Part shown: positions 25,671 through 33,955 of the stretch, in pieces
Position numbering within the stretch: position 1 is the stretch's first letter
How the letters are laid out: each line of letters opens with the position of its first letter
NCBI GenBank assembly: GCA_964651705.1
Contig: CAZYWZ010000015.1
Span: 1 to 64,000, forward strand
DNA length: 64,000 nt
Source: JADLBR01 sp964651705
GTDB taxonomy: Bacteria; Verrucomicrobiota; Verrucomicrobiia; JADLBR01
Reading direction: 5' to 3'
Notes under the pieces: generated by a model
What the model was told of the DNA's origin: nothing
Database searches by the model: none
What the model saw: the letters and a program-made list of their open reading frames with translations, nothing else
Translations under genes and position numbers: made by a program

Positions 25671-28076
25671 GTGGCCACCGCCCAGGCATCCGGCCCCAAG
25701 GCCCCCGCCCCAAAGAGAGGCGCCGACGTTTCCTGCCTCCATTGCGGCACCCCATTCCGACAAACCCGGGACGACGACCAGTTCTGCTGCTCCGGCTGCG
25801 AATTCGTCCACCACCTCATCCGCGACAGCGGGCTCGATAAATTCTACGAACTCCGCGGGCGCGGGCGCGCCACCCCGGTGAAGCCGCTGGTGTTTCGCCG
25901 CCGCGACTGGTCGTGGCTCCAATCCATGGTCCAACAGGCCGAGTCCGCCGCAGGAGACGGTGCCGCCTCTGGGGAGGTCGAACTGCAGGGGATCTCGTGC
26001 ATCGGTTGCGTCTGGCTCGTCGAGCGGGTGGCGGGGCGGGCGCCGGGCCTGCTGGAGGCGCGGGTGCATCCGGCCCTGGGCCGCCTCAGGATGCGCTGGT
26101 CGCCGGGGGCATTTGACGCCGAGGCCCTCGCGGCAGAGCTGCAATCCTTCGGCTACCTGCTGGGCCCGGTGCGGGCGGGCGGCGCGATGCGCGGGGCGGG
26201 CGGACTCGGCTTACGGCTGGGCCTTTGCGGCGCTTTCGCCCTGAACACCATGCTCTTCACCCTGCCACGTTATCTGGGGATGGCTTCGGATTTCGAATTT
26301 GCCCCACTGTTCGGCTGGCTGGCCGCCGGGTTTGGCTGCCTGAGCTTCGCGGTGGGCGGGAGCTATTTCATCGGGAGGAGTTGGAATGGCCTGCGGCGGG
26401 GCGTGCTGCACATCGATCTGCCAATCTCTCTCGGACTGGTGGCGGCCTTCGCGGGCTCCTGGGTCGCGTGGACCCTCGGCGCCGAACGGCTCTTGTATTT
26501 CGATTTCGTCTCGGTCTTCGTGTTCTTGATGCTCCTCGGCCGCTGGCTGCAGGAGGGAGCCGTCGAGAGAAATCGCCGCCTCCTGCTGAGTTCTGAGCCC
26601 GGGCCGACGACGCTGAGACTGGCGGATGGCACGACCCTGACCGCCGCGGAACTGGCCCCGGGCCACGAGTACGATCTGCCCCCGGGGGAACCGGCCCCCG
26701 TGCGTTCTCGCCTGGCGTCTGACGCGGCGTCCTTGGCCATGGACTGGATCAGCGGGGAGTCCGACGTCCGCGACGTGAATGTGGGGCAGCTCGTGCCCTC
26801 CGGCGCTGTAAATGTTGGGCGGGTACCCATCCGCCTGCGGGCGCTGGAGGGCTGGGCGAACTCCGTCCTCGCCTCCCTGCTCGGCACCGGCCCCAGGGAG
26901 CCCGCGCGCTACGTGCCGCTGGAAAGATTCATCCGCGCCTACACCGCGACCGTGCTCCTGGTGGCTTCGGTCGGCCTTGCCGCCTGGTGGGGCCTCGCGG
27001 GCAGTGCCCTCACTGGCCTCCAAGTGTTCATCTCCGTCCTCGTCGTATCCTGCCCGTGCGCCTCGGGCGTCGCCCTGCCCCTGCTCGACGAACTCGCCGC
27101 CTCGGCCCTGCGCCGGCTCGGCGTCTTCATCCGCGACCCCGGCATCTGGGCGCGCCTCCGAGCCATCCGCAAAATCGCCTTCGACAAGACCGGCACCCTC
27201 ACCGAGGAAACCCTCCGCCTCGCCGATCCCACCCCGCTCCAGAGACTCGATCCCAAAGCCAAGGCCATCCTCCTCCAGATGGTTTCCGAAAGCTGGCACC
27301 CCATCTGCGATTGCCTCCGACGCGAGCTTCTCGCCCCAGGCCACCAGCCCCGATCCGCCCCCGCCGCACAGATCGAAGAGACCCCAGGCAAAGGCTTGAC
27401 CCTCCGGGATGGTCCCTCGGTCTGGAGACTCGGCCGACCCGATTGGGCCGGACCCGAGTCGACTGCCACCACCGATTCCGCCACCGACTGCGACCTCACC
27501 CGCGACGGCGAGATACTCGCCTCATTCCACTTCCGCGAGTCCATCCGCGACGACGCCATAGAGGAAATCGCCGCCCTCCGCCGCCTCGGCTATCGCCTCG
27601 TCGTCCTCAGCGGCGACCACACGAAGCGACTCCGCCTGGTCTGTGCCCGCCTCGGCATCCCGGAAACCGACTGGCGCGGCGGCATGAGCCCGGCCGACAA
27701 AGCCTCTTGGATCCGCGACAGCGGCGCGGAGGATACTCTCATGCTCGGCGATGGCGCCAACGACAGCCTCGCCTTCGACGCCAGCCGCTGCTGCGGCACC
27801 CCCGCCATCGATCGCGGCCTCCTCGAACAGAAGGCCGATTTCTACTACCTGGGCCGTGGCGTCAGCGGCGTCCGCCACCTTATCCAGATGGCGCGCGCCC
27901 GCGACGCCGTCGCCAGCGCCGTCATCGGCTTTGCCATCGCCTACAACCTCGTCGTCGTCGCCATCAGCCTCGCCGGCCACATGAATCCCCTCGTGGCCGC
28001 CATCGTCATGCCACTCAGTTCCCTCGCCTCCCTCGGCATCGTCTTCGCCGGCATGCGCTCCGCCCGCAAACGTTGA
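25671..28076 (+). CDS. ccoI: CcoI-like heavy-metal (copper) translocating P-type ATPase
   Basis: 801-residue P1B ATPase. From the GTG at 25671: a Cys-rich N-terminal metal-binding domain (C22, C25; C39-C40-C43 in CCSGCEF) as found in CcoI/FixI, an HMA domain with GISC110-IGC113, membrane helices, CPC (C461-P-C463) in the transport helix, the phosphorylated D505 in DKTGT, WHP in the nucleotide domain, and GDGAND near residue 697. The actuator motif reads SGES instead of the usual TGES. It likely supplies copper to cytochrome oxidase. It pairs with the TauE/SafE-like protein, but no ccoNOP oxidase genes are nearby. An R1 repeat begins at the stop codon. Confidence 0.88.
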   Translation: MATAQASGPKAPAPKRGADVSCLHCGTPFRQTRDDDQFCCSGCEFVHHLIRDSGLDKFYELRGRGRATPVKPLVFRRRDWSWLQSMVQQAESAAGDGAASGEVELQGISCIGCVWLVERVAGRAPGLLEARVHPALGRLRMRWSPGAFDAEALAAELQSFGYLLGPVRAGGAMRGAGGLGLRLGLCGAFALNTMLFTLPRYLGMASDFEFAPLFGWLAAGFGCLSFAVGGSYFIGRSWNGLRRGVLHIDLPISLGLVAAFAGSWVAWTLGAERLLYFDFVSVFVFLMLLGRWLQEGAVERNRRLLLSSEPGPTTLRLADGTTLTAAELAPGHEYDLPPGEPAPVRSRLASDAASLAMDWISGESDVRDVNVGQLVPSGAVNVGRVPIRLRALEGWANSVLASLLGTGPREPARYVPLERFIRAYTATVLLVASVGLAAWWGLAGSALTGLQVFISVLVVSCPCASGVALPLLDELAASALRRLGVFIRDPGIWARLRAIRKIAFDKTGTLTEETLRLADPTPLQRLDPKAKAILLQMVSESWHPICDCLRRELLAPGHQPRSAPAAQIEETPGKGLTLRDGPSVWRLGRPDWAGPESTATTDSATDCDLTRDGEILASFHFRESIRDDAIEEIAALRRLGYRLVVLSGDHTKRLRLVCARLGIPETDWRGGMSPADKASWIRDSGAEDTLMLGDGANDSLAFDASRCCGTPAIDRGLLEQKADFYYLGRGVSGVRHLIQMARARDAVASAVIGFAIAYNLVVVAISLAGHMNPLVAAIVMPLSSLASLGIVFAGMRSARKR

Positions 28077-28292
28077 CTCGAAAATACGACGTAACTCGCT
28101 AGTAGCGAAGGGCCTTCGCCCTTCGGCGGGGGCCCGGTCGGGCGCCGAAGCCCGAAGGGGCTTCGCTACGGGTGAGAACGCCGGCGGTAGCGAAGGGCCT
28201 TCGCCCTTCGGCGGGGGATAGGCGCCTCTGGCGATCGGCTTCGCTAAAAATCTTCCGCCCCGGTGGTGCCCCGCGTGCGGGGCACGGGACCT
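28075..28292 (+). repeat. Double R1 repeat starting at a stop codon
   Basis: The leader GACTCGAAAATACGACG begins within the TGA of the ATPase gene. A first GTAG-CGAAGGG hairpin pair ends near 28168, then a second GTAG-CGAAGGG unit runs from about 28186 with a degraded right arm, followed by the GCCCCGC/GCGGGGC palindrome. It fills most of the 400-base gap before carA, in which no gene is seen. Confidence 0.85.
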
Positions 28293-28310
28293 AGCTAGCC
28301 AATTTCAGAC

Positions 28311-28373
28311 GTAGCCACGGCGGTGAGGCCGCGGACCCCTAACACGCGGCCCATCCGTGACCGGATGGGCTAC
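28311..28373. repeat. Converging GTAG hairpin pair
   Basis: 28311-28336 (plus): GTAGCC, CGG...CCG-type stem around GTGA. 28349-28373 (minus): GTAG, CCCATCC/GGATGGG stem, loop GGTCAC. The two differ in stem sequence yet both keep pairing. They lie about 100 bases upstream of carA. Confidence 0.8.
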
Positions 28374-28477
28374 ATTTTCACCTCCGGCGCAGCCCGGCCT
28401 CAGGGCGGGCTCCACCCCACAATTTCTTGTTGAGGCCAGGCCCAATATGCGCGACTGTCCCGGCGGTTCAGCCGAGA

Positions 28478-29620
28478 ATGAAAGAGGCGATCCTGGCCCT
28501 GGAGGACGGATTCGTGCTGCGAGGCAAGGCCTTTGGGGCCGAGACCCGCGGCAGCGGCGAGGTTTGCTTCAACACCTCGATGACCGGGTATCAGGAGATC
28601 CTAACCGACCCTTCCTACCGTCGCCAGATCGTCGCGATGACCTACCCGCAGATCGGGAACTACGGCATCAACGATCTCGATGTCGAATCCTCCAGGCCCC
28701 AGGTCGCCGGCTTCATCGTGAGGGAGTTGTCCCCGGTCGCCTCGAACTGGCGCTCCCAGATGACGTTGGACGAGTACCTCAAACGCAGCGGGATCCCCGC
28801 GATCCAGGGCATCGATACGCGGGCGCTCACCCGGCGCCTCCGGGTCCACGGCGCCCTCCGCGGCATCCTGACCACCGAAACGCTCTCCGATGCCGCCGCC
28901 GTCGATCTGGCCCGTCAGGTCCAGTACGTGGGCGTCGACCTCGTTAAGGAGGTCACCACCCACCAGCCTTACGACTGGGACCCAGAGGACTCCCTCAGCG
29001 CCGAATGGAGCCTCGACCGCAAGGCCGGCTATCGGCGCCCCCTGCCACCACCCAGATATCGGATCGTCGCCTACGATTTTGGCATCAAGCACAACATCCT
29101 GCGCCGCCTCCGCCAGCACGGTTTCCGCACCCGGGTCGTGCCGGCGACCACCCCGGCCGCCGAGGCCCTCGCGGGCGACCCGGACGGGGTCTTCCTCTCG
29201 AATGGACCGGGCGATCCCGAGGTCCTCACCTACGCCCACCAGATCGTCCGGGACATCCTCGGCAAGAAACCCCTCTTCGGCATCTGCCTCGGCCACCAGA
29301 TCCTCTCCTACGCCCTCGGCGGCCGCACCTTCAAACTCAAGTTCGGACACCGCGGGGGAAACCAGCCGGTCAAGGATCTCGACACCGGCGCGGTCGCCAT
29401 CACCTCCCAGAATCACGGGTTCGCCACCGACCCCGACAGCCTCGGGCGAGCCGACGTGGCCCTGACCCACATCAATCTCAACGACGGGACCTGCGAGGGC
29501 CTCCGGCTCCGCGACGGCACCGCCTTCTCCGTCCAGTATCACCCCGAGGCCTCCCCCGGACCCCATGACGCCACCTATTTCTTCCGCCAGTTCGCCGAAT
29601 CCATCGGGGCCTCGCGCTGA
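28478..29620 (+). CDS. carA: Carbamoyl phosphate synthase small subunit
   Basis: Glutaminase subunit that hydrolyses glutamine and passes ammonia to CarB for carbamoyl phosphate, feeding arginine and pyrimidine synthesis. The ATG at 28478 gives 380 residues, very close to E. coli CarA (382); the frame extends to a TTG at 28427 that is less likely. The N-terminal domain contains FNTSMTGYQEILTDPSY. The class I amidotransferase domain has the nucleophile C270 in GICLGHQ and the triad H355/E357 in QYHPEAS, matching E. coli C269, H353 and E355. carB is not in the window, so the subunits are unlinked here. No PyrR or attenuator structure was recognised upstream. Confidence 0.96.
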   Translation: MKEAILALEDGFVLRGKAFGAETRGSGEVCFNTSMTGYQEILTDPSYRRQIVAMTYPQIGNYGINDLDVESSRPQVAGFIVRELSPVASNWRSQMTLDEYLKRSGIPAIQGIDTRALTRRLRVHGALRGILTTETLSDAAAVDLARQVQYVGVDLVKEVTTHQPYDWDPEDSLSAEWSLDRKAGYRRPLPPPRYRIVAYDFGIKHNILRRLRQHGFRTRVVPATTPAAEALAGDPDGVFLSNGPGDPEVLTYAHQIVRDILGKKPLFGICLGHQILSYALGGRTFKLKFGHRGGNQPVKDLDTGAVAITSQNHGFATDPDSLGRADVALTHINLNDGTCEGLRLRDGTAFSVQYHPEASPGPHDATYFFRQFAESIGASR

Positions 29621-29669
29621 GGGCCGGGAAAAATGTTGAAGGGACCGCCAGATCGGTCTAATTAACCCC

Positions 29670-30173
29670 ATGCCTCGCCTCATGGTGCAATCCCCCGAAT
29701 TCGAGGGGCGCGTGTTCGAACTCCTCAAGCCCCAGATGTCCCTGGGCCGCCTCCCCGATAACGACATCCACATCGACCACGGCAGCGTCTCCGGCCACCA
29801 TGCGATGCTCACCCTCGACGGGGAGGATTTCCTCGTCCAGGACATGAATTCCACCAACGGCACCCGAGTCAATGGGGCCAAGATCAGCCAGCATAAACTC
29901 ACCCGTGGCGATCTCTTGCAGGTGGGCAACATCCAGCTCAGCTACGAGTCGGAGGCCGTCGGCACCGCGCAGCCCCTGCCGGAGATCAGCGACGGCCTGG
30001 ATGTCGGCAACGCGGCCAGCAGCACCCGCCCGGCAGATTTTAAGAACGCCTCGCCCTATGGGCGACGCCATCAGGCCAAGGCCAGCGGCGCGGGAGCCCT
30101 CGTCCTGCTGTCACTGCTCCTGGCCCTCGGCGGCCTCGGCTTCCTCGGCTACCGCTTGTTCGGCGGCGGCTGA
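29670..30173 (+). CDS. FHA-domain protein with C-terminal membrane anchor
   Basis: 167-residue phosphothreonine-binding protein. Residues 1-95 are a forkhead-associated domain with the conserved set GR (LGRLPDND), SxxH (SVSGHH) and NG (NSTNGTRVNG). A linker precedes a single hydrophobic helix (about 143-162) at the C terminus, placing the FHA domain in the cytoplasm at the membrane. Its last 25 bases overlap, tail-to-tail, the 3' end of a Ser/Thr kinase gene. FHA domains commonly bind targets or autophosphorylated loops of such kinases, so a kinase-FHA pair is likely. Confidence 0.92.
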   Translation: MPRLMVQSPEFEGRVFELLKPQMSLGRLPDNDIHIDHGSVSGHHAMLTLDGEDFLVQDMNSTNGTRVNGAKISQHKLTRGDLLQVGNIQLSYESEAVGTAQPLPEISDGLDVGNAASSTRPADFKNASPYGRRHQAKASGAGALVLLSLLLALGGLGFLGYRLFGGG

Positions 30174-32056
30174 ATCGGCCGATCGACCCCGGTACCCCCG
30201 ACCCCCTCCTTCCGCGCCCCCGGCGCCTTCTCGCCCTTCGAAGGCTTCGTCGGCGATGCCCCCGGCGCCACCTGACGTGGCGGCAGCTCGGGACGGGTGC
30301 CCCCCGACCCCCGCCGGAAAAGCCACCACCCGCTCCGTTCCCGATTCTGAGGGTTCAGCAGGAAGAACTCGATCCTCGGGCCCAGCAGCAGTGGCCCGAC
30401 GACCTCCGCGAGCACCGCGCTCCCCCTGTGACCCTCCCTCGGGGTGAAACGCACCAGCCAACTCCCCTCCGTCTGGTCCAGCAGGATGCTCTTGATCTTC
30501 TCCGTGATGTTCAGCGTCACCACTTGCGCCCGTCCCGGTTCCACCTTCACGATGACCACGGAATCCTCGTTGGGGAGATCCAGCCTCGGTTCCCCGCGGC
30601 TGAAAAACACCTCCAATTGCCCCGGCGCGGTGACCGCTCGCAGCACCAGGACCAGATGCGCCCGCTGGAGAAGCACCTGCGGCAGGGCCAGCTTGAACCA
30701 CGACGAACCCGCGGCCTCCGGCAACTTGTCGAATGCCTTCCGCAACTCCAGAAGATCCCAGTGTAGCCAGAGCCCGTTCTTCTCCCCCAGCGCCGGCTCT
30801 TCGTCCGAACCTCCCCCAAGCCACTGGTGTTGCAGGCTCCGCGGATCAAACGGGATCCTCCCCTCGAGTCCATCCTCGGTCGCCGCCTTGTGCAGCTGAT
30901 CAAAAAACGCCTTGATCAGCGGCCCTTCGTCCAGCGTCACCGGATGCACGCCCACCGGCGCCGCGCTGACCCGCGCCGTCCGCGCCACCGCCGTCCAGGA
31001 GGACCGCGACGGCGCCCCCCAAAACTTCCGAGCCACAAATAGCCCCGCGACGGCCAAGACCAGCAGGGCCGCCGCGACGACGCCAAACCCCACCAACCGC
31101 CAGAACCATCCGCGCCCAGTCCCCGTCACCCGGATGGCCTCCCCGGCCCTCCGGGGAATTCCGCTCCCCGGACGCGCCATCCGCACCCCCTCCCCCGACT
31201 CGCACTGGTCCAGTTCCGCCTGGATCTCCTCATGCGTCGCCGGCCTATCGTCCGGCGACTTCGCCATCATCCGATGCAAGAACCCCGAGAAGCCATCGCT
31301 GAGCGACGGGTTGATGTCCCGCGCCCACGGGATCGGATCGTGCAGGTGCCGGGCCATGACCACCGCGCTGGTCTCTCCCTCGAACGGCACCCGTCCCGTC
31401 CCCAGGTGGAACAGCGTGGCACCCAGCCCATAGAAATCCGTCCGGTGGTCCATCCCGCGTTCCCCGCGCACCTGCTCCGGCGATATGTAAAACGGCGTCC
31501 CGATGCTCATCCCCGTCATCGTCAGAGATTTGTCGGTCTCGATGTCCATCACCCGCGCCAGCCCCAGGTCGCTCAGCTTGATCTGCCCGCTCTTGCTGAG
31601 CATCAGGTTGTCGGGCTTCACATCGCGATGGACGATCCCCAGCTGGTGCGCCGCCTGCAATGCCGTCGTCGCCTGGCGGGCGATGCCCACGCACTCCGAC
31701 TCCACAAATGTCTCCCCGCGCCGGAGATACTCCCCGAGGCTCAACCCCTCGATGAGCTCCATCACGTAAAAGTACGACCCGTCCACCTCGCCAAAATCGT
31801 ACACCTGCACCAGATTCGGGTGGTTGATCGACGCCGCCGCCTTCGCCTCCCGGAAGAACCGCGCCAGCAGCTCCGGCTGCGACGCCAGATACGGTATCAG
31901 CAGCTTGATCGCCACCGGGCGATCCAGCGAAACCTGCCGCGCCCGATACACGTTCCCCATGGCACCGCGCCCGATGAGGCACTCGATCTCGTAGCCCCCC
32001 AGACGCGTCCCAAGCAGCGCGTCCTCCGGCTCGGGCTCCTGTTGCTCCGTCTGCAT
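30149..32056 (-). CDS. Hanks-type serine/threonine protein kinase, membrane-anchored
   Basis: 635 residues. The kinase domain spans about 20-290: the glycine loop GRGAMGNVY, lysine in VAIKLL, the catalytic loop HRDVKPDN, DLG in place of DFG (SDLGLAR), and an activation segment with SLTMTGMSIGTPFYISPEQ that offers several Thr for autophosphorylation. A hydrophobic helix (about 325-345) is followed by a roughly 280-residue extracytoplasmic region with no family I recognise, and a Lys/Pro-rich tail. The topology resembles PknB-like receptors without PASTA repeats. Its stop (TAG at 30151-30149) lies inside the FHA gene on the other strand. Confidence 0.93.
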   Translation of the reverse strand: MQTEQQEPEPEDALLGTRLGGYEIECLIGRGAMGNVYRARQVSLDRPVAIKLLIPYLASQPELLARFFREAKAAASINHPNLVQVYDFGEVDGSYFYVMELIEGLSLGEYLRRGETFVESECVGIARQATTALQAAHQLGIVHRDVKPDNLMLSKSGQIKLSDLGLARVMDIETDKSLTMTGMSIGTPFYISPEQVRGERGMDHRTDFYGLGATLFHLGTGRVPFEGETSAVVMARHLHDPIPWARDINPSLSDGFSGFLHRMMAKSPDDRPATHEEIQAELDQCESGEGVRMARPGSGIPRRAGEAIRVTGTGRGWFWRLVGFGVVAAALLVLAVAGLFVARKFWGAPSRSSWTAVARTARVSAAPVGVHPVTLDEGPLIKAFFDQLHKAATEDGLEGRIPFDPRSLQHQWLGGGSDEEPALGEKNGLWLHWDLLELRKAFDKLPEAAGSSWFKLALPQVLLQRAHLVLVLRAVTAPGQLEVFFSRGEPRLDLPNEDSVVIVKVEPGRAQVVTLNITEKIKSILLDQTEGSWLVRFTPREGHRGSAVLAEVVGPLLLGPRIEFFLLNPQNRERSGWWLFRRGSGGTRPELPPRQVAPGASPTKPSKGEKAPGARKEGVGGTGVDRPIQPPPNKR

Positions 32057-32180
32057 CCAAAAGTAATTAAACCGCTCCGCAGCCTAACGGTTGCACCACA
32101 CCCCTCCAAGCGGAAACGTCACCCTTGAGCCCAGCGTCGCCAGTGGCGCGCGGACACGCCGCATCACTCGTTGGGACACT

Positions 32181-32244
32181 CCATTCCCGCTGCCGCCTGG
32201 CACAGGCGGCCTACAAAATCTGTAGGGCGTCTCTGCGAGACGCC
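32181..32244 (+). repeat. R2 repeat copy (best-preserved)
   Basis: GCCGCCTG/CAGGCGGC hairpin (32192-32210) with GTAG at its foot on the minus strand (32214-32211), seven bases, then GTAG (32222-32225) leading a perfect GGCGTCTC/GAGACGCC hairpin (32226-32244) with loop TGC. Both loops are 3 bases. The 276-base gap holding it shows no gene. Confidence 0.9.
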
Positions 32245-32332
32245 AGCGGGCGGAAGTCTCAGGCCATGCGCCCAACCCCGACCAACGTGGAGGGGGCTGA
32301 CGGATAAAGCCCGTCACATTCCTCTAGGCGTC

Positions 32333-33661
32333 CTACTTCTTTCCCTTGCCCTTCTTCGGGGGCGCCGGCTGTCCCTTGTCCTTGATGTCGCCCTCCTTGC
32401 CCGGGATCGCGATGACATCGTCGGCCGGGGCCTTCACGCTGCCCTTCTCGAAGTCCTCCGGGCTCGGCGAAAGCACCATGTCATAGTACGGCGATTTGGC
32501 CGCCGGCTCCATCAGGTCCACCCAACGAACCTTCTGCCCGGTGTAGGCCGAGATCCGTCCCAGGATCGCCGTCAGCGTCGACTCCGCGACGCCCTTGGCC
32601 TCGTTGATCGGCTTCTTGTCGAAGATGCTGTTGATCAGGTCGATGTGCTCCTGGACGTAGGGGTTGTCGTGGCCCTTGAACTCGGGCACCGAAACGTCCT
32701 TGCCCGTCAGCTTGCCTCCCGGGATGACCTCGCCCTCCGTGCCGCGGAAGAACTCCGTCACCGCGTTCGCGCACCCCGCGATCTGGCGGCACTGGCTGTG
32801 GATGTGGACGCCGTCGCCGAAGTCGTAATCGATGCTGAAGAAGTCGTACTGGTTGCCCGTGATGCGGCGGTGGCGGCCGCCGAAACCGAGCGCCGACTCC
32901 GGATGCCGGCCCAGGAACCAAAGGGCCACGTCGAGGTTGTGAAGGTGCTGCTCGACGATGTGGTCGCCGGAGAGCTCCGTGAAGTTGAGCCAGTTGCGCG
33001 CCATGTAGTCGGCGTCGCTCTCGCCCTCCTTGCGCTTGTAGATCCACGGGATCTGCCCGTTCCACTGGACAACGCCCCCGAGGATCTTGCCGATCGCCCC
33101 TTTCTCCACCTTCGCCGCGTTCTCGAGGTACACGTTCTGGTGCCGCCGCTGCGTCCCCGCCACGATCGAGAGCCCCTTCTCCTTGGCCTTCTCGCCCGCC
33201 GCCATGATCCTGCGGCAGCCCGGGGCATCCACGCCCACCGGCTTCTCGACGAACAGATGCTTGCCGGCATTGATGATCGCCTCGACGTGTACCGGCCGGA
33301 ACCCGGGAGGCGCCGCCGTCAGGATCAGCTCGGCCTCCGTCGACTCCAGCAGCTTCTTGTACCCATCCCACCCGACGAAGCACTTCTTCGGGTCGATGCC
33401 GAACTTCGCCACCGCCGAATCCACCCGGTCCTGAAACGCGTCCGCCAAACCGACGGGCTTGATCTCGACGCCGATGGCCTGCCCCGCCTCGATGCAGTTC
33501 TGCAGCGCGCCGGTGCCGCGCCCGCCGCAGCCGATCACGGCCACCTTGAGCGCCTTGCCCGCGGGCGCCGCGGATAGGATGCCGAAAGACGATGCGCCGA
33601 CCACGGCGCTCGCCGCGGCGGTGCTCTTCAGGAAATCACGTCGGGATAGATCTGGTTTCAT
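32333..33661 (-). CDS. Tat-exported Gfo/Idh/MocA-family oxidoreductase
   Basis: 442-residue NAD(P)-dependent sugar or polyol dehydrogenase. The leader is twin-arginine (LSRRDFLKSTAAASAVVG), so the folded, cofactor-loaded enzyme is exported, as is common for this family in PVC bacteria. The Rossmann motif is VIGCGGRGTG near 42-51, and EKPVG near 140 is the family signature. WNGQIPWIYKR and HNLDVALWFLGRHP fall in the C-terminal alpha/beta domain. A Lys-rich tail ends the protein. AGGAG lies 9 bases before the ATG. Neighbours give no substrate, but it may process sugars released by the upstream glycosidase region. Confidence 0.9.
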   Translation of the reverse strand: MKPDLSRRDFLKSTAAASAVVGASSFGILSAAPAGKALKVAVIGCGGRGTGALQNCIEAGQAIGVEIKPVGLADAFQDRVDSAVAKFGIDPKKCFVGWDGYKKLLESTEAELILTAAPPGFRPVHVEAIINAGKHLFVEKPVGVDAPGCRRIMAAGEKAKEKGLSIVAGTQRRHQNVYLENAAKVEKGAIGKILGGVVQWNGQIPWIYKRKEGESDADYMARNWLNFTELSGDHIVEQHLHNLDVALWFLGRHPESALGFGGRHRRITGNQYDFFSIDYDFGDGVHIHSQCRQIAGCANAVTEFFRGTEGEVIPGGKLTGKDVSVPEFKGHDNPYVQEHIDLINSIFDKKPINEAKGVAESTLTAILGRISAYTGQKVRWVDLMEPAAKSPYYDMVLSPSPEDFEKGSVKAPADDVIAIPGKEGDIKDKGQPAPPKKGKGKK

Positions 33662-33785
33662 ATGCCTTTTCTCCTAGGGGTTGTGGTTCGCGAATCCTTG
33701 CGAGTCGAAAAATCATGCCCACTTCCCCGATTTTGTTAAGGGGGAAAATGCGGCCCAGGACGCGCTGTAACAGGGCCGTCGCACG

Positions 33786-33866
33786 GCTCGCTCACGCTCC
33801 CCACTACGCCGCCGCCGCGCCTCACGAGCGATCTTTTCGGTGTAGCCGCGAGCGTGAGCGAGCGGG
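33786..33866. repeat. Diverging GTAG elements with a 14-base inverted repeat
   Basis: GCTCGCTCACGCTC at 33786-33799 and its exact complement at 33850-33863. GTAG occurs next to both: at 33807-33804 (minus) and 33842-33845 (plus, as GTAGCCGCGAGCGTGAG). It lies between the divergent Gfo/Idh and dinB genes; nothing else is seen in that 294-base gap. Confidence 0.7.
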
Positions 33867-33955
33867 AACCTATCGAAGGGTTCGATACGGCCCTTTAACC
33901 CAACGCTTTTCCCTCGGTTTGCGAACCATGCGCGGTAGTCTACCCGACGGCCACC

